Of a DNA stretch of 64,000 nucleotides, positions 59,345-64,000 are shown one piece after another. The notes under the pieces were generated by a model. That model was not told where the DNA came from, ran no database searches, and saw only the letters and a list, made by a program, of their open reading frames with translations. The translations under genes were made by a program, and so were the position numbers. The stretch is from Tretioscincus oriximinensis. Taxonomy: Eukaryota > Chordata > Lepidosauria > Squamata > Gymnophthalmidae. The DNA lies in assembly GCA_022410635.1 (NCBI GenBank), contig JAJVDF010000123.1:924710-988709 (forward strand), written 5' to 3'. Numbering within the stretch: position 1 is the stretch's first letter; every line of letters starts with the position of its first letter.

Positions 59345-60571
59345 TTATTTATTTATTTACATTTTTATACCTCTCTATACCTGAAGGTCACTAGGCAGTT
59401 AACAATAAAAACACAATTAACATGTTAAAAACAGGTCCATCTAAAAATAGGGAAGGGACAGCACTCAGCAAAAGGCCAGGCCAACGAAGTTCAAACGTTT
59501 TCTGAAAGTGCACAGAGATGGTGATTGACACAACTTAAGGGGGAGACTAATCCNTAGTCTGGGGGCTGCCACAGAGAAGGCCCTATTCCAGGCTCCCACC
59601 CTCTCTGTTACTGAGGGAGGTGATACAGTCAGGAGGGCCTCCCCAGCAGATCTTAAGGCATGGGCAGGCTCATATGGGAGAAGGCGTTCCTTTAAGTACC
59701 GTATATACTCGAGTATAAGTTGTCCTGAATATAAACCGAGGCACCCAATTTCACCACAAAAAACTGGGAAAACTTACTGACTCGGGTATGAGCCTAGAGT
59801 GGGAAACGCAGCGGGGTGGGGGGGAGATGACGAAGGAAGGAAAGGAACCCAACACCTCCCCTGTGCCCGCAGTCCTCAGGGCCATGTGCTGNAGGCTCCT
59901 AGGGGGGGCATTGGCATCCACTTCTTGGGCCCCAAGCCCTGATGATGCTGGCAGCAGGGAGGTTTTGATATTACATTGCCCTTGCCTCACCAGAGAGATA
60001 TGAGATGATGATGACCTCTGCTGCCGCACTCTCCTCCAGTGTCTACGCACTGGTGGCGCAACTGAAACCTACCTCAGGCATTTGTNCAGAGGGAGACAGC
60101 AAAGGCAGCAGCAGCACACACAACTGCAAAGGCTTGAGGAGGGAAGACACTGGCGCATGCTAGGAAGTGTACACCCACCTGTGCCTGGGGGGAAAGGCGA
60201 GGACGGAAGAGGCCAAGGAAGCTCGGAGAACAATTGCACTGCACTGGAGTATAAGCCAAGGGGGTCTTTCAGCATTTAAAATGTGCTGAAAAACTAGGCT
60301 TATACTTGAGTATATATAGTATTTGGGGACCAAGTTATGTAAGGCTTTATAGGTGAGACTTAATACCTTGAATTGGTAGGAAATTGGCAGCCAGTGCAGT
60401 TCTTTTAGGACCAGCATGATGTATGCTCGGCCAGTCGAACAGGCCAGCAGTCTAGCTGCTGCATTCTGCACCTGCTGCAGCTTCTGAACTGTTTAAAAGG
60501 ACAGCCCCATATAGAATGCATTACAGTAGTACAACCTGGAGGTTATCAGAGCANGGATTACTGTGTGGATT
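59345..60571 (-). mobile_element. L2-type LINE, 3' part, split by a DNA transposon
   Basis: Two halves of one L2-type copy: 59345-59698 (3' end with tail tttatttatttatttacatt) and 60318-60571. The right half read on the minus strand encodes QNAAARLLACSTGRAYIMLV then LKELHWLPISYQFKVLSLTY and KALHNLVPKY, the end of an L2/CR1-clade ORF2. The halves join at tttaagta/tttggggacc, the usual L2 continuation. The middle is a separate element. Confidence 0.82.
59699..60317. mobile_element. Non-autonomous DNA transposon inside the L2 copy
   Basis: The insert begins ccgtatatactcgagtataa and ends tatacttgagtatatat, giving about 20-base imperfect terminal inverted repeats. agta flanks both ends and may be the target duplication (TA or GTA are also possible). 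Length is about 619 bases. The interior is GC-rich with no transposase. A related ctcgagtataagcc repeat is widespread in amniotes, but I cannot name its superfamily with confidence. Confidence 0.75.
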
Positions 60572-61435
60572 ACTACTGTTTCATTTTGTTACATAAATAA
60601 AAACATTCAGTTATAAAGCATGTAGTTTGAAAATTTCCCTCTTTTTCTGGATTGCCAGCTCATGCATAGTGAAAATGGAAAATATTTGTTCTGGTCAATA
60701 ACACCTTAATCTTTTAATTCAGTTTCATTTTATTTTAGATATAATGTTATTCTTTCCATTTTATTTTGTAACAATACTATTCCTTATAGCATTAGGTATG
60801 TAAGATAATTTAGGGCTAAATACATGGAACAAATTATAATTTTCCCTACTTAAATGAACGAAATAACTGTTTTTATTATCCAGACTTCTGTAATTAATTC
60901 CATGTTCAGGCAGGGGTAAGAGGGGAATAATTACACATGAAACACTGCTGGATCCTTGAACTAACAAGAATTTGCTTTAGGGCATTTACCAAATATACAT
61001 GCACCTTTTGGTTAAATTTCATATATGATAGAAATGAATAAACATAATTATTTTTCGGAATGAGATAATCTGGTCTATTTTTTTCAGACAATGAGAAAAT
61101 TAAAATTATTGAAATAGATTATTTATTTCATATATCGTTGATGATTAATGTGGAAGCCTACTGGGGTGGGTTTGGATGTGACCGGAGACACACTCTCCAC
61201 TTGGCTTTGTCTGGTGCTTGGCCAGATGTTTGCCTGCCAACAGCTGGGTGAACAGGCACCAGGAGAATGCACATCCCTTTGGTTTCATGGTGCAATTGGG
61301 CATGCAAAAGTCTGGCTGAGTACCGGATGAAACCAGGGGGACGAAGTCAAGGGGATGTGCTTCTGTTCGCACATTCCCTGCTTCCTCTCTGCCCTGCCTC
61401 CTCAATGTTATGCGCTGCCATTCAGCAGCACAAAC
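60572..61435. other. EYA2 intron, no gene seen
   Basis: AT-rich to about 61130, then a GC-richer stretch (61140-61520) that contains the hairpin at 61436. Overlapping short frames on both strands in the GC-rich part have no homology. Confidence 0.4.
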
Positions 61436-61516
61436 ACAGTAACAGTAGGGTGGAAGCAGGATGCCCCGTGACCTACACGGTCACAGGACATCCTGCCTCC
61501 ACCCTACTGTTACTGT
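61436..61516. repeat. Hairpin with 38-base arms and 5-base loop
   Basis: Left arm 61436-61473 (acagtaacagtagggtgg..) and right arm 61479-61516 (..ccaccctactgttactgt) are reverse complements with three mismatches. The loop is tacac (61474-61478). On the minus strand, which is the EYA2 sense, all three mismatches become G-U wobble pairs, so a transcript could form an unbroken 38-base stem. The surrounding GC-rich segment 61140-61520 may be the element that carries it. Confidence 0.9.
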
Positions 61517-62098
61517 ACAGGACCCTTAACAGTTTTTTCCGCACCACGATGCTTCTTTTTATAGTACAGATGATAAAACCTAGTCTGTTCACAGCCCTGC
61601 AGTATTTATAAATCCTTCATTAAAAGCTATAAAAGGTTAATAAGTTTCAATTTGTGGTTTTCTAAAATATTTTATAAATATAATTTTTGTAACATAGGAA
61701 CAGTAAATATAAAAGCAGAGAAATATTTTTGGTACTAATACTTTGTATATAACACTATACCTAATACCAGGCACATTGGGAATGATAGTGACTAGGGAGT
61801 TTTATTTGTTTATTTACAATAAATAAAACAGTATAGTGATTAGAAGCTAGAACAGAGCCATGGCTGGAAAGTTCCATGAAAAGCCTTCACGATTGTTAGC
61901 ATCGGACTATTGTGAAATATGCATTGTCTCAAAAATACATAGCATGCTAGAACAACACTAGTAAACACTAGCTGACATATGCTACCTCCTCTCAACCACT
62001 TTATTAATGTGTGTGTGGATCCAATAATTTAAATGCCAAATGCAGAATTAAGTAGAATAGTCTATCCACATTATCACAGACTGTAATAGCTTGAACAT

Positions 62099-62238
<140 letters not shown>

Positions 62239-62674
62239 CAAGATCCATCAAGTAAAAGGCTGTATTCTAGGCTCCTTGCGTTCTACATGCTTGGCTTGCA
62301 AAAATCACCTCTGTTTGCAACACTTGTATGAAAACACATCATACCAGGCATGTAGACTGCTAATTGCTTAGTTATTTCCCAGTGAAAGTATGAATCAACC
62401 CTGTATCTGTTGGTGAAAATATTTCCTAAAAACCAAAGAGGGAAAAGAAAAACAATTCACTCTTCCAAGAAAGAGAAGTCAAACAATATGCTCCCTACGT
62501 AACTTGTGTCTATCTTGATGTGCTGTTAATTACATTTTCACGTGCTTGAGGGACAGATCATGATCCAGTTGTATTAAGTATATTCTGCAGGAAAACAAAC
62601 AACACTTGCTATTTACAATGCTCAGAGTGTCTAGATCAGAGCCATAGCTCTGAAACCTGATGAATTCAACATAC

Positions 62675-62758
62675 CTTTCCATATCTGGATGCAAACGTTC
62701 CCGTGAGTAATGAGTGAAAAATAATTATCGTCTCATCCAGGTCCCACACAAAAACACG
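62675..62758 (-). CDS. EYA2: EYA2 exon with the catalytic WDLDET motif
   Basis: An 84-base, 28-codon, phase-0 exon encoding [20 protein letters not shown] then [14 protein letters not shown] is HAD motif I: the first aspartate is the nucleophile and the second the general acid/base. Both are intact, so the phosphatase should be active. Acceptor TTCATTATAG, donor GTATGT. Coding upstream of RVFVWD continues outside the window. Confidence 0.97.
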
Positions 62759-62851
62759 CTATAATGAAAGGAAAAAAGTGGAAAAAGAACAAAAAAAAAG
62801 ATGTTTATTTTCAGGAATACGTTTACTAAGGTTATACCTTCTTTGAGGAAC

Positions 62852-62990
62852 TGGATGTTTGCAGGGAGTCAAACGCCTCCCTGCTTGAAAATGCCTACAA
62901 ACAACTGGTGGACCAGTGCATGAGACATGATGCCAGACTAGATGGGTTATGGCCTCAAGCATTAGAGCTCCTATGTTGTTATGTGTACAA
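62852..62990 (+). mobile_element. CR1 LINE 3' tip
   Basis: ggatgtttgcagggagtcaa, aacaactggtggaccagtgc, atgagacatgatgccagact, agatgggttatggcctcaag and gctcctatgttgttatgtg form a CR1 3' end. It directly precedes another CR1 copy. Confidence 0.75.
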
Positions 62991-62999
62991 CATATTTAC

Positions 63000-63595
63000 T
63001 GTGTGCAATTCTGGTCACCACATCACAAAGAAGATACCGTGGAACAAGAGAAGGTGCAGAAATGAACAACAAGAGTGATCAAGGGACTGGAGCACCTCTC
63101 TTATGAAGTCCGGCTCTAATGTCTGGGCCTCTTCAGCCTCGAAAGACAGCATTTGAGGGGTGATCTGATTGAAGTGTATAAAATCATGCATGGGATGGAT
63201 AAGGTGAACAGAGAAAAAATATTTTTTCTATTACACAACACTAAGACCATGAGGGACTCCTTGAAACTGATGGGCAGAAGAGTGGGAACAGACAAAAGAG
63301 AGTATTTTTTCTCCTAGGGAATGCCTGGCCTTTGGAATTTATTTCCATAAGAGGTGGTGGTAGTTGGCAGCCTGGATAGCTTTNAGACAGGATTACACAA
63401 GTTTATGGACAATCAAGGGTATACATAGCTACTAGGGTGGATCANTAGGTACTTCTAAAATAGCATTTGCAGGGAATTGAAAACAGACTGCCCAGGTGCA
63501 ACTGGTGGGCCCCTGTATGAGATAGAATGCTGGACTAGATGGGCTCTGGCCCAATTCAGCACAGCTCCTATTATGTTCTTATATTCTTATGAAAT
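63000..63595 (+). mobile_element. CR1 LINE 3' end, longest copy here
   Basis: Starts gtgtgcaattctggtcacca, then gaaggtgcagaaatgaacaa, ggcctcttcagcctcgaaag, gatctgattgaagtgtataa, ttgaaactgatgggcagaag, ggatagctttnagacaggat, tgggcccctgtatgagatag, ggactagatgggctctggcc and ends ttatgttcttatattcttat. It covers the CR1 3' end for about 600 bases, including the 3' UTR and octamer-like terminus. The coding part of ORF2 is not intact. Confidence 0.88.
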
Positions 63596-63667
63596 GTCAC
63601 AAAATATGAATTCCACCATTTCTACCACTATTCCTTACAATTACAAATTAAAGGATTGCCAAGATTT

Positions 63668-64000
63668 TTTTTTTTTATTAATTTTTCATTTTTTATAACA
63701 GAAAACAAAACATACACAAAACAATACAGCAGCCACATCACCAATCATCATAAAAACTTTTAACTCTATAATTCCGCTGTGTATTGTATCACCGTGCACC
63801 TACCTCAACNCAGCCCCCACCCTCTCACCCTCTCCCCCTCCCCCACCCTCCCACCCCCAATGGGATGGGTATGTTTATTTTGTAACATATTCACATCTCC
63901 TATGCGGTCCATACATGTATACATCTACACGCCCGCACCCATCCCCATCCCCTCTTAACCAGATATGCCATAATTTTATCCTTTATTATGTTTAGTATTT
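63668..64000 (-). mobile_element. L1-like LINE 3' UTR, runs off the window
   Basis: A T run at 63667-63677 followed by an A/C-rich stretch and then C-rich tracts (63813-63857) has the same layout as the minus-strand L1-like copy at 26608 (T run, then C-rich block). Read on the minus strand this is a G-rich 3' UTR with poly(A). The coding part would lie to the right of 64000. Confidence 0.55.

Noticed and set aside
61140..61435. Overlapping frames on both strands in a GC-rich stretch
   Set aside because: Symmetric open frames come from base composition; no domain or splice signal.

Overview
This is a stretch of vertebrate nuclear DNA. The repeats point to a squamate reptile, most likely a lizard and plausibly a gecko: a DIRS-type tyrosine-recombinase retrotransposon, 5'-truncated CR1, L2 and L1-like LINEs, and two tRNA-derived SINE families, all in AT-rich introns. 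No bacterial-style operons, CRISPR arrays or phage genes are present. Most of the window is intron, intergenic DNA and transposable elements. Isolated single n bases show that the assembly has unresolved positions.

The main gene is EYA2 on the minus strand. Eight exons, all with GT/AG splice sites and matching phases, lie at 62758-62675, 51298-51209, 39505-39447, 38124-37964, 33332-33218, 32666-32545, 29473-29373 and 24324-24244. Together they encode 270 residues plus a stop, which is the whole C-terminal EYA (HAD-type tyrosine phosphatase) domain. It runs from the WDLDET catalytic motif to the terminal LELEYL. The N-terminal transactivation half of the gene lies beyond the right edge. A 3' UTR of about 760 nt ends near a poly(A) signal at 23498-23503.

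The left part holds the 3' end of a second gene on the plus strand. Two phase-0 exons (6096-6185 and 7182-7283) encode a T/Q/V/P-rich C-terminus ending QVRRV, followed by a 3' UTR of about 1.3 kb. The gene is unidentified. In amniotes the 3' neighbour of EYA2 is ZMYND8 in convergent orientation, so an alternative ZMYND8 terminus is one hypothesis, but I do not recognise this C-terminus as ZMYND8.

Layout: 1-4413, decayed DIRS element (Gag-like tail, RT, RNase H, tyrosine recombinase, and the inverted-repeat block typical of DIRS ends). 4426-5400, foldback element containing a CR1 end. 6096-8580, terminal exons and 3' UTR of the plus-strand gene. 8.6-23.5 kb, intergenic DNA with L2, CR1 and SINE copies and an LTR-like segment. 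23.5-62.8 kb, EYA2 with large introns. Those introns carry a young L1-like insertion with a 17-bp target duplication, nested L2/DNA-transposon insertions, two long hairpins and several microsatellites. 62.8-64 kb, intron sequence with CR1 and L1-like ends.

No complete new multi-gene system was found. The most unusual items are the DIRS end architecture, the unidentified C-terminal exons, two long near-perfect intronic hairpins, an unclassified dispersed repeat family, and several clear insertion-within-insertion events that give relative ages.
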